From: Pomacea canaliculata
Taxonomy: Eukaryota > Mollusca > Gastropoda > Architaenioglossa > Ampullariidae
Direction of reading: 5' to 3'
Assembly (NCBI RefSeq): GCF_003073045.1
Contig: NC_037601.1
Span: 4,247,872 to 4,311,871 of the forward strand
DNA length: 64,000 nucleotides
The notes beneath the pieces are model-generated. The model had not been told where the DNA came from. It saw nothing but the letters and a program-made list of their open reading frames with translations, and did no database searches. The translations under genes were made by a program, and so were the position numbers. Shown piece after piece: positions 1 through 16,397 of this stretch. Numbering within the stretch: position 1 is the stretch's first letter; every line of letters starts with the position of its first letter.

Positions 1-33
1 CGTCAGTCTGCAGAAGATGGGGCTGCAATCCAG
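1..33 (+). CDS. TMEM67: Possible end of the preceding TMEM67 exon with a GC donor
   Basis: Bases 1-33 are open in one frame (RQSAEDGAAIQ) and end CAG followed by GCAAGA, a good match to the GC-type donor consensus. The frame ends in phase 0, which fits the next exon starting at 716 with GTT. A GC-AG intron of 682 bp would follow. The block is too short to identify by itself, and it could simply be intron sequence. Confidence 0.35.
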
Positions 34-715
34 GCAAGAAGTTTAATTATATGCATTCACAGATATTGAGATTAAAAGTCCATGTAGCAGCTGTTTCATT
101 TTTTTAATCGTCTGTGGGTTTTTTCTGTCCTTCTGGAACTACAGTCACATGCTCAGGCAAAGATCTGGAAATTTCAGAACAACCATGTTGGAGGCATATT
201 AAGCTACCTTTCAGGATCATGCAAATCTACTTTGTTTTTCAGGAGAACACTGAATTTCATTTATATAGGTGTTCTGAAAGCTTGAGTTCCATAAAGATAT
301 TTTCTTTGCTGAAACCAAATTTGAAATTCAACAGTTTTATAGAAAATTTAATTACTTTTTTCAGATCCTGCTGATATTCTCACATTATGACTGTTACATT
401 TCATAGATTTCCTGTACAAAGTAAAAATTAGGGCCTTGGGCAAAGTAAAAACAAAACATAACTCCACCAATTTCTTACTTCAGTAGGTTTCTGCTGGATT
501 ATGGAAGAGTGGACTACAGAACTAGCAGATTAATGCTACATGATAGTCAATCAAAATATTATGTTTTGTGCTCTTTTAAAATTCACATTCTACCATCAGA
601 TCTTGGGATAAACATGAAGTCATGCCATGAGGAAAAATTACAGCTGTTGCATTTATTTCCAGCAAAAATGAAAAAATAAATATTAAATATTGCTTATTCG
701 AAAATTCACTTGCAG

Positions 716-6281
<5,566 letters not shown>

Positions 6282-6344
6282 TTTTATCTGCCTCTTCTCC
6301 CTCCCCCTCCAAACAAAAGCTAGCTTGTTTTTGAAAGGTCTGAG

Positions 6345-6350
6345 ATTAAA
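6345..6350 (+). promoter_or_regulatory. Possible TMEM67 polyadenylation signal ATTAAA
   Basis: ATTAAA lies 64 bases past the meckelin stop codon. An AATAAA at 7338-7343 is an alternative distal signal. If the distal one is used, the hAT-type MITE at 6757-6961 would lie inside the 3' UTR. Which signal is used cannot be decided from sequence. Confidence 0.3.
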
Positions 6351-6756
6351 GTGCCTTTACCAGGTAATTCATGCATTTTAGGGAAAAACTGATATCTAAC
6401 TTAAACATGCATCCTTTGATATTGGACTTACACCTTAGTAATCTATCTTTAGTCATGAATTCCTTGTTGATGTCGATTAGCTCCCTTTATTTTAGCTGGT
6501 TCTAAGAATACCAGCCACAAAAAAGATAACAGTTCGCAAGCAACCGTCCATATTGCCAGTGCATTTTAAAGTTTGTGTCTGTTATCATTAAAACCTTAAA
6601 TTTCATTTATTGGTAGGAAGGTCACAGCACCATGCATCTAATATGGATTACAATTGTAATTCATATTTTTTTTATATTGTGTATATGTATTGTTATATAT
6701 ATGTATATACACATATGTAGATGTGTGCAACTGACAAACGCACATACACATGTGTA

Positions 6757-6961
6757 CAGGCCCATTCTTAGCCCCCACGGGGCCCATGGCATAAGGAATG
6801 TGTGGGGGCCCTTGATGCCACAGTTCTAGTTGGGATCTAAAGACATTTTTTCCAGCAGGAATAATTACCATATTAATCAAAAGAGCAGGGCCCCTGGTGA
6901 CTATCAAAAGCTCGTGGTCCTAGGCAGATGCCTCATCTGCCTGTCCTTGAGCATGGCCCTG
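6757..6961. mobile_element. Non-autonomous hAT-type MITE with 8-bp target duplication
   Basis: This 205-bp element begins CAGGCCCATTCTTAG. Its other end, read on the minus strand, begins CAGGGCCATGCTCAAGG, so the ends form imperfect terminal inverted repeats of the CAGG(G)CC type seen in hAT transposons. It is flanked by CATGTGTA (6749-6756) and CATGTGCA (6962-6969), an 8-bp duplication with one mismatch, the length expected for hAT insertion. It has no coding capacity. It sits just downstream of the TMEM67 stop. Confidence 0.75.
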
Positions 6962-6969
6962 CATGTGCA

Positions 6970-8500
6970 AATATATTCTCAAGTATACTAATGTTACTGT
7001 TTGCATCTATGTCACTTGTTATACATTACATCCATATGGTAACAAAAAAATTAAATGCTAGTTGTTGAAGCAGACAGTAAGCAATAGTAATGTCCACTAA
7101 AAGCAACCTGGGGTGAGACTATTCAATGCTTTCATAATCTCCACATATTCACATAGATCATTGCTCTTCAGGTCTTAAATTTGGATTTTCTTCTATTTAT
7201 ATTAGCTGTTATGATAATTAGTAGTAGTTGTTTGTTGTTTTTTTCTTCAAGTGTGTCTGAATCTGAAGAGGCACATTTATTAAAGATCTTTTTCATTAAA
7301 ATGACTTTTTATGTTTTACAATAAGTTCATTTGACATAATAAATTTATTAACTATTAGGGCATCAGTAACTGAAGATGTTAAATTTTCATCTCTGTGTAA
7401 TTTGACAAAAAGTTGTGTGCATGCTTGTACTTCTTAGAGAAAAGGGTTGAGAATGCAATTAAGCATAAGCATATGACATTCAAAGTATTAGCAGGATTCT
7501 CTTTTCTTTAATGAAATGGGAAAACAGAGAGTGTTCCACGACTGAATTGATCAAGACTGTCTCGATATAAAGCACCATTCTGTACTGCCTTCCAAATTGT
7601 TTTGAATCAATGTATGAGACAACTGGTAGAACATTATCACTGATATATTCTTGTTCATTCTGTATAATTGACAGTGAATTGTTATTAGTATATCTGTACG
7701 GCATTCCTACAATGGTTAATATTATGTCATAACTATATGATAAAAAAATAAAATATGCAAAATTTTGCTTTAAGTCTTCAGAGATTTTAATGATTTTTGT
7801 CTTTGTTGTTAAAGACCTCTTCGTTATCTCTTCTTCCCATCTATTGATCAGTGATAGGTACATGATCTCAAGAAGGAAAAAGACAGGGTTAGGCTCCAGT
7901 ACAAAAAGAAAAAAGGAAAATGATGATCAAATAATACATCACGACTGGGGTGTATAAATCTATCACAATTAAATGGGAGATGATGACGATTAAGTTGAGC
8001 ACAGAAACAGAATATTTCAGTCATATGAAAACTGCAACACCAAAATTGGAGTATAAAAAACAAAACACCAACCAAAACCCACTTTCAATCCTTTTTATTT
8101 AAACTATAGTAAGAGGGGTGTAAAGACGAACAAGAACGCTCTTAATGATCATCGATGTATCCCACTTTGTTAAAACAATTGCGTATTTGTAATATTTGTT
8201 TAGTCTTTTGACAGTTTATTCGATTATTATAACTAAACAAGATATTATTTATATGAATACCTTTAAAATATCGAGATATATCTGGCTTGGTTGTCTACAT
8301 CACAAAGGTTCGAGGTCTACATAGAGAGGAGGAAAGGAAATCGAAAGTAGGGAGGCTTAAGTTAAAATCTTTCACATTTGTTTCAAGTTAACATTTGTTT
8401 ATTTTCTATATAAAGATGTTTTTCTTTCTGTTTCATACAAATTATAATTATTGTTTTCTTCTTTTTTTAATATAATTTTCTAAATATCTATAGTGTTCGT
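6970..8500. other. AT-rich sequence between TMEM67 and the STMP1-like gene
   Basis: I see no recognisable gene here. It may contain distal TMEM67 3' UTR up to about 7360. A minus-strand open frame of 127 codons (7863-7480) has no recognisable domain, splice signals or codon bias, and is treated as chance. Confidence 0.5.
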
Positions 8501-8509
8501 TTATTGTGT

Positions 8510-8597
8510 CAGTGTCCGATCCCTCCCTAGGGGAGAAGTTATCACCCTTGTGTTACAGGCTCAAGCCGAGGTGCATCGTCTAGTGAGAAGTCCGAAG
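8510..8597 (+). other. Possible 5' UTR exon of the STMP1-like gene
   Basis: The stretch ends in AAG followed by GTAAGC, a strong splice donor, at 8598. A matching acceptor (CCTTTTTGGCAG) ends at 8908, so a 311-bp intron would place the start codon at 8946 in the second exon, 38 bases past the acceptor. The 5' boundary is a guess. Confidence 0.45.
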
Positions 8598-8945
8598 GTA
8601 AGCTCTTGAGAACAATAAACATCTCTACACGCGAACTCATCCTGTTTGTTTATGATGGCTTCCTGCAGATGTTATTCTTATATTTATAGATAGCTTTTCT
8701 CGCGAACGTGACATAAGCTTGTCTATCACATGTAGCGTACTTGTCAAAGGTCGAGTGATATTGTTGATACTGAATGATGAAAATTGTGTATGGATTGCAT
8801 GGCCTTGAATCTGTGATTAGCATATGAATAGCATTTTGACTAGACTTGCGTTGATATAAATATAAGGGACAACGAAAGATTTGTTTATTGTCATTACCTT
8901 TTTGGCAGATTGTAATCTGACTCAGTGTCCTGTCAACGCTCGATA

Positions 8946-9778
8946 ATGTTTGGAAAGCTGGTGAGTGTTGAATTTTGTTCTTCGTGTTAAATCGCTGTCT
9001 TTTTATAGAGATAATAATGTCCCAAAAGGAAACGGGATTTGGTGACTTAGCCAAGGTCTAAGCAATAGAATTGTAATCAAAGTGTTAGGATAATTTTGAG
9101 AGTAAGAGTGATACAAGTCTAGCAAATATTGATACTAGCAAATGTAAGAAATGGTTTTTATAAATGTTTTCTTGGAAATTTTCACTCTGTAATGTAGAAC
9201 TGTGTTTCATAAATTTTGATATCTTACACTTTTAGGTGGCGTTTCTTATTGGCACCTATGCTGGGATTTACGTAGATCAACACTACAAGGTAAGTTTTAC
9301 ACTCAACGAGAAACAAATTTAAAAAGAAAGTCATGTTGTTGTTTTAATCATGAGAGCAGCACTCTCATAAATATTTTAAGTTTCCCAAAGCATCAGAATA
9401 TTTTGCTATTAGTAATGAATCTAGAATTATCAGGATTTCAGGACCAGTTTTGATGGGATTAGAGATACTTGGATGCAATAAAGTGAGAGATATTCTGTAG
9501 GTAATAGAGAACAGATCTCTGTACTTTTTATATTTATATATTTGGCAGTTTCATGGTTGCAGTGACTATGCTTTGTGTATGTTTGTCGTTCGCCCTTATG
9601 CATTTCAAATTTATATAATGTAGAATATAGATGTGCATCTAGCTTCTTTCATTTTTATGTCACATATTATTGTTCTCAGCTTCCAAAGGTGGATGAACCA
9701 TCATCAATATGGAACAGAATCAAAGAGTTTTCAGAACAGTACAAAAAAGACAACCCAGGCTCATCAAAAGGGGACTGA
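8946..9778 (+). CDS. STMP1: STMP1-like short transmembrane mitochondrial microprotein (DUF4535 family), 55 aa
   Basis: Three coding exons (8946-8960, 9236-9289, 9680-9778) join in frame to 55 residues, starting MFGKLVAFLIGTYAGIY and ending SSKGD. The first exon has only five codons. A hydrophobic segment (residues about 5-17, glycine-rich: FLIGTYAGIY) is followed by DQHYKLPKV and a charged amphipathic tail (IWNRIKEFSEQYKKD). This is the DUF4535 pattern of a short membrane helix, a conserved GxYxxQxY-x-P turn and a helical tail. Human STMP1, of 47 residues, is an inner-mitochondrial-membrane microprotein linked to respiratory-chain function. The GT-AG splice sites are good, and an AATAAA lies at 10123-10128. 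The family assignment is by motif only. A different short membrane microprotein remains possible. Confidence 0.75.
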
Positions 9779-10122
9779 ATATTGGTGGAAGTAGGACTGT
9801 GATATAAAAGTGGGAGAGTGAAGATGATTGAATTACAAAATGTACAAAACTTTTTACCTAAATATTTTGAATGAAATTTGTGTAGACACTATGATAGTGT
9901 GTGAGAGAGAGTGAGTGTGTGCGTGCAACCATGCACATAAGCACTTGACCGAAAACAGACCTTCCAACTTTTTTTTTTGGTAATATATATTTGAAAATCT
10001 CAGCTATATGTGATTGTCTATTGCTACATTATACAGTAAAAAAATTGAAAATTTTCAGTTATTTTGCAAAAGTTTTTTATGATTGGCTATTAAGATTTTA
10101 ATTCAATATCAAAATACAAAAA

Positions 10123-10128
10123 AATAAA
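10123..10128 (+). promoter_or_regulatory. Probable polyadenylation signal of the STMP1-like gene
   Basis: AATAAA lies 345 bases past the stop codon in AT-rich 3' sequence. It is the first canonical signal downstream. Confidence 0.5.
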
Positions 10129-10129
10129 C

Positions 10130-12239
10130 TGATTTTGATGCAGCATGGCTGTCTGATAAATACTTGTTCTTCTAACCAGTAATTGTCAACAATATGTGGT
10201 CATACACAGCAAGAGGTCAGGGCTGGACCTGAGCATGATCTTTTTGCATGTAGATTCTACAAAATTTTGCTTATGGTAGGGTATGGGTAACAAGGACAAG
10301 GGTTTGAATTTCCTGTTCCAAAGACAACAGTAGAGTCTGAAGTAAAGTGACAAAAGTGTTTATGAAGTGTACCAAGATGTGCCCCACTTGCTGAGAGTGA
10401 TCCCTCAGTGGTGTATAAAAAAAGCAGAGGAGCAAAGTTCTCGCTGGAATGACTATGTCCTCCCTGTGTTCCGGGTGCCATGGTGCACTGTAGCATCACC
10501 AAAAAATTGCAAACCCAACACAGGACCTAGCAACTGCTGAAACACAACATTGTCAAATTCAGCAGGAGTGAACACACCAACTTTCTTTCCAAAGCATGCA
10601 GACACAGTTTGGAGTCATGCACATTTGTCCTATGAATTCCTAATCTGAAGAGTAGCATGTAGCTTCGGAATTTTGATTTAGTGTAGTTTTGCAGTGTTAA
10701 AATTATACTCAACCCTCATGAGCATGTCACATCAGCTAATGGTCACAACTTCCTGTGAATAAACTTAACAAGGCATGAACAAGTGAGTCAACACAAATTT
10801 TCATCACATAAACTACGTTATCGTGATTCTGATTTCTCTATCGTTAGATGATAATTAAAAAAAAACGTATAAACCACTCATTATTCTTGTCTATATGATA
10901 ATATAAAAAGACTTTACCTGAAACTAGGTTACAGCGGGCAGTCCGTCTCACAAGCAAAACAACCAAATTTTGATTGCTTTCCAGTACAGAGATTTTATCA
11001 TTCTCACACTTAGTGAATAAACTGGTCACTCAAGAGCTCAAGTTCCTTTCAACTCTTTGTATCCATACCTTTATACCATTCCTTGCCTTCGTATTTTGAA
11101 TAACATGTCAAGTTTGGGTCCAACATGGACTGGTCCATGATACTGCTGAGAAGCAATGTACATAAAAATGTAGGATTTCAGGATGATGGCCCTGGTAAAT
11201 TAAGATTTTAACTTAAATTAATAATTATTTGCTGCATGAAAATGCCACGATCAAACAGAAACATCTGACTGTACAAAAGCACGTCAGTAGGCTCTGCAGT
11301 CACAGCCCTGGTTACACTGATCACATAAACAGATACCCATAATCATGAAATGAAGACACCAAGTCGCTTTTCTTCTGGGTTTTGTCACTTTTAATTTTTT
11401 TGCTTTTGAACAAGGAATAAAAGAGAACCTTGACAAACACTATATTCTGGCACTGAAGCAAACAACATGATGCAACAATGCATCTTGATCCTCATATCTT
11501 CAAATAACATTAATCATGCCATGTATTTTTTTTTTTGTGGCAGAATCACAAGTTTTCAATCTGCAAAGATCGTTGTAAGCACAAAGGAGTTGTGTATCAA
11601 TGAAAAACATGAGCAAAGTGATATGGTGCAGATCACCAAAATGAAGAATACATTACAAAATTGTGCAAGTTCATATTGAAATGCCTTCACAGATAATGCA
11701 ACAATTATAAACTAATTTATATTGATTATATATATGGCAATAGCCTGGAAGCAACTGTCTTGCTGAAAAAATATGAGCAGAGTAAAGAAGCTAAATGTCC
11801 AAAATATCAGATTTTTTTAATCTGATTTGTATTTGAAAAGGGGAAATCCTACAGTTTCTTATCATCCAGATTATTTTGTGACTGAAATAACAAACTACCT
11901 CTAATTTCAATAACATAAATCTGCTTAAGATATGATTTACTACAACAGGCGTTTTAAAAAAAAAGGAAAAGTTGTTGACATTTCTGGCTGTAACATGATC
12001 ATAATTAAACAGATCTTGAATACATAGATCTCAAACAACTAGACTTCAAAAAAGTATTTTAATCCCATAAATCAGCCCTGGAAGACATTTATTTTAAAAT
12101 CAGTCTCCATTTTGTGTTTACAACAAAACAGCATATGGCTGAAATTATCATTCCTTGAAGACTGTTATCTTTCACAACACCTCCTGTCATAATAAATATT
12201 TTCTAAAAAAAAACCCAAATAAACTTAACATCAGAAGAT
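10130..12239. other. AT-rich intergenic sequence
   Basis: I find no supportable exon, RNA gene or intact repeat here. All open frames are short and without recognisable domains. Confidence 0.5.
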
Positions 12240-12705
12240 CATTCATTTGGTTGGTGTGGAAAGTGCATGGATAGACGTGGCAGCTAAAAAGGCCTGCCAC
12301 TCAGGCCTGTCTTGTATAATAATGTGTTTGTATGCCATTTCTTCCTCTGGCTACCACAGCATTGACCATCCTCCAAGGTACCTTGAATGACAATTTCTTT
12401 GACAAACTATCATGCTGGGTCACATGACCAAACTAGACCAGTTACACCCTTGACAGTTGCAGACAGGAGTTTCTGGTGTCCCATGAGTGTGGTGATCATA
12501 CTTTGTACAAAATCTCTTAACAAGATCTGCAGAAGCCTCCTCAGGTACTTGTTCTCAAATACCTGGATTCTTTTCTCCATATTAGCCAGTAGGATCCAAG
12601 TTTCAAATCATTAAAACAGGATCAGTACTATGAGGAACCTACTCAGATTGTACTTTGTTCTGCCTAACATAATGGCTGCATCAGACCCTCTCCAGCCCAG
12701 CCATT
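12240..12705 (-). mobile_element. Decayed LINE reverse-transcriptase C-terminal fragment, minus strand
   Basis: On the minus strand, with frame changes, the order is a MAGLERV-like piece (about 12700), FETWILLANMEKRIQVFENK with YLRRLLQI (about 12610-12530), GHQKLLSATVKG (about 12475), and FGHVTQHDSLSKK (about 12430-12390). These align with the same family as the copy at 3350-4085 (YGCE.W, RRLL.ISY, HVTRH), but in the opposite orientation. Frameshifts and stops show that it is inactive. The downstream end near 12240 encodes an AFLA-like tail, as in the other copy. Confidence 0.75.
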
Positions 12706-15700
12706 GCAGAAGATTTTATAGAAAGGGCTTTCACAGGTTGCAACAAATCTTACACAGATTACATCACATTACGTAAACAAATGCTTAATGAACGATAATT
12801 GTTAACTGACTAGATCACTTGTAAGTTGTTGCTTATTACTATCCCCACATTGCTGGTTTGTGACACCATCTGCAAGTACATTAGACAGTTAAAAATGGAA
12901 ACAGTCTTCTCATAATACAACTTAATATTTAGTAACACAACAGTAACTGTACAAAGAAAAATTTTTAATGATAAGGAATGTAAACTGTCCGGAAATTTTA
13001 GACTGAACAAACCATATAGGCAGCTTATCAAAAAGAAATTTCATAGAAAGGTATTACAATGTGGTTCTCTTTTACTACAGTTCATGAACTATAAAATTTG
13101 CATTCTTCTATGTCAGACTAAATGGAATGACTTCCCCTTTTCCAGGTTTCATCGACTGACCTTTCTCTTTTTTCTCCTTTTTTTAAAAAACAATGCAGAT
13201 TTTAGGACTGTTTGCATTACTACTATTCAATTTCTGTTAAAATTAAAAATTCAAGTAAAAGACTGTTCTTATGAGGTTATTGTATCCTCATCTCTATTTC
13301 TGGTCTTCAAAAACTGATAAATATTAAATGGAACTGACTTTAACAACAAAAAAGGCCATTTCCCAACTTCGCACCTTCCATCTAACTTTGTTGTGCATGG
13401 TTTAAAATAGTAAACAGGGAAGGCACATAGTCACAAAAAATTGAGTATATCAATGGTGTTTCCTTTGGCCTAACCTCTTCGTTCTGTTCCTTGAAAAACA
13501 TCATGCATGACACCACAAAACATTCATTATCTTAGAAGCAGAATTGTTGGCCTTTCATTGCTGACAATAATCAGTTTAGTGGCAGCAATAAGGAACTCCA
13601 AAAACGGACTTCTTGCAAGTGTGGGCACATAAGGAATGGGTGTGATCTTGTAAAAATACAAATTTATGGTCCATAGAGTAACAGACAAAAATATCACCTT
13701 GAACAGAGGCAAGTTGAGGCTTTCAAATATTTCTGATCAACCATCACAAAGAGTGGAAGATCAACAACCAGAATCAAGAAGACAGCAGCAAAGCAAAACT
13801 CCAGCAAAGTATGGCTAAGCAGCAATGACCACATTTAACTGCTTTTGTTTTCTGAAAAATCTGACAGCTCATCTAGATACCCCAACCCTTTGTTCCCAGC
13901 GAAGGACTCACCCAAACGATTAGGTCTTACCTCTTATGTGATGCGTAGGATGAGGAAATAATCAAGATCAACTTTATCTCTGTCATGGGTTCCATGAATG
14001 AGATATGATTAAAGATTTGAATCTCTGTGTATATCTAGTACAAAAAAAAATACACAAAAATATCCGTATCAATTGTACCCATGTGATTTTCAGATACAGT
14101 TATGTCTATGATTATGAGAGATCACTCCTTGAGAAAATGGTGTTTTCAACTATAAGTTTCTTGCTACAAGTAAATATAAGAACATCCGTACATGTATAGT
14201 TAAGTAAAATCATTTTCTTGAGGAAAAAAAATGACATCAGTGCTTTGTTTGTTACATGAAATGCAAATGCATTCATTATCTAAGCCTATAGTTATTTATA
14301 AGTAACATAAGACTTTACCGATCTGTTTATGAAATGGAACTGGAAATCTTAGAAGTCAGAGCAAATTGTATGCATATGAAACTAAGCAAAATGTTTCAGT
14401 AAATTACACTGGTGGAGCAATGGTTTGCTCAAAGAGTGTCGCACATTTATCTACAATACCTAAACATAAAATTTTACCAGAAAATATAAATTTTCGCAAC
14501 TATGGATATAGGAGTTTTAACTTTGTAAAGTTCAGCCAAACATGTTAAGTTGGAAAAAACACATTTACTCAGCAGATGATTAAGAAATGCTGAACTGTAA
14601 AGAGTAAAACTGTGAATACACAGCATCATTCCCAACACTACTAAGGCACTCAGCAGCATGGACAAACTTTCCTTATCACTGAGCTCAGCTGCACAGTGTA
14701 AGCAGATAAACCGCACCACCACCACACGTACACACGTCATCATTTAATAGATATTCAGCAAAATGAACACTTCAATTAAAGTACATTGTCACAAATCCCT
14801 TGGTTTTATATAAAAAGTAAAAATCGCCTGTGTGATATGATATGTAAACTGCTAAGTAAGGTTAAAAAAAGGGTGGATTTCCTTCTAAAGGTTTACCTTA
14901 GTGCAATGTATTTATTTCCTAATTTATTATCTGGTTTTAGTTTATTACAAAATTCTTATTCCCAAAAATTGAATAAACAGCCTCTTTCTGCTTGTAATAT
15001 ACAATCTCTCAAACATTCTCCCCTTTCCACAGAATAAGGGAAAAACTATATGTTACTGTAGCACAAGCGACACATGGATGCACTTAAGTACCATATCCTT
15101 CAAGCTATCCAATTACTGTATACCTAAGTAGTCACTATAATACAATAAACAGCATTGCACTCTGGTAAGGCTTTAAGCAAATAACGCCATGCTTCAACAA
15201 CATTAGCATATCCACATAGTAAAATAGATAATTTTGCGTTCTGGTAAGGCTTTAAGCAATAATAAAAAAGCACCAATGGACAATGCTTACAAAGCCAGAC
15301 CTAGATCAATGCAATATTATTAGGTAAATTTATTCAATGACTGGTAAAGGAAACTCCTGAACAAACTGAATTTAAAAAGAAAAAAAAAGTGGTTGTAAAT
15401 CATCATTTCTGCAGGTAGACACTGCTAGTCATAGAAAAAGGTTTGAAGAAAACAAAAGACAATACATTTGACACTTAAAATGGCCTTCAATACCTAATCT
15501 TGGTAAAGAAAAACACTTAAACTGTTCTAAATGTAACAAAAAGATCCATATCCTGCAACAATTTAACAGTTATCTCTTTTACTGTTACTTACATAGCTGA
15601 AAGAAAACTCTGCTATCGGACATTTCTTCGTATAAATGCATTTCCTGATTAACATTTTACAAATCACTTGAGCACATATAATAGAAAAAGCTATGCCTAC

Positions 15701-16397
15701 TTAGTGTCTATGAAAACAACTCTGAACTTTAAGCCATTTCCTTGCACATGTATACCTGCAATTTTATTTGCAGCTACATTAAAAGTCTGTTGAAGACCGA
15801 TCTTGTGTACATGCTAGTAACATTTTCAGACTTAACAGAAAACTTTAAAAAACATCAAAAAGGTATGGAAAATATAAATACAGTGCTTTAAAAATTAAAA
15901 CACTGCAAAAATATATTCATACATTATGTGATTAAAAGAAAGTATGTTTTGCAAATGCTTCTGAAAAAGATTAATAATGAAAAAAGAACAACCATACTTA
16001 CCTGAGCTAATAACTCCTACCCATATGATATGTGTTATGCACTTACAATCAGACAATCAACCAAGCTTTTTTACCTCAAACAACTGATATGCTTCTCTGT
16101 AAAGACAGCAGGTAGGATAAAGAGGGTAAATTTCTCCTTTGGCATAGCCCATTTGGCTGGTAAGCCCTCACAATTTGCAACTGAATTCAATTACGGACTG
16201 CAGGAAGTCCAGTAATAATGCCAAATGCCATTTATATGACCTGATAATTTCTACAAGCAAGCAGCATTCACTCTTGGTTGCTATGTTTGTCTGCAAAACC
16301 AAACTCTTTACATGACAATCAAAAGTATTTTCCCACAATTTCAAACGGTGACATTCTGAAACAGATGTCTGCAGAAACTAGCTACACTTGAGGAATT
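12706..16397. other. AT-rich sequence downstream of the LDLa/PPxY gene
   Basis: I see no gene here. Part of it probably is the 3' UTR of the minus-strand gene ending at 16398, but no single polyadenylation signal stands out. A 20-bp direct repeat (CTGGTAAGGCTTTAAGCAA-like) occurs near 15162 and again near 15240, 78 bases apart. Confidence 0.45.

Noticed and set aside
7480..7863. 127-codon minus-strand open frame
   Set aside because: AT-rich, with a low-complexity composition (many I, L, S, Y), no domain and no partner signals. Long for chance in AT-rich DNA, but unsupported.
8650..9054. 134-codon minus-strand open frame
   Set aside because: It lies antisense over the first exon and intron of the STMP1-like gene, has no recognisable domain and no splice context. 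Treated as chance.
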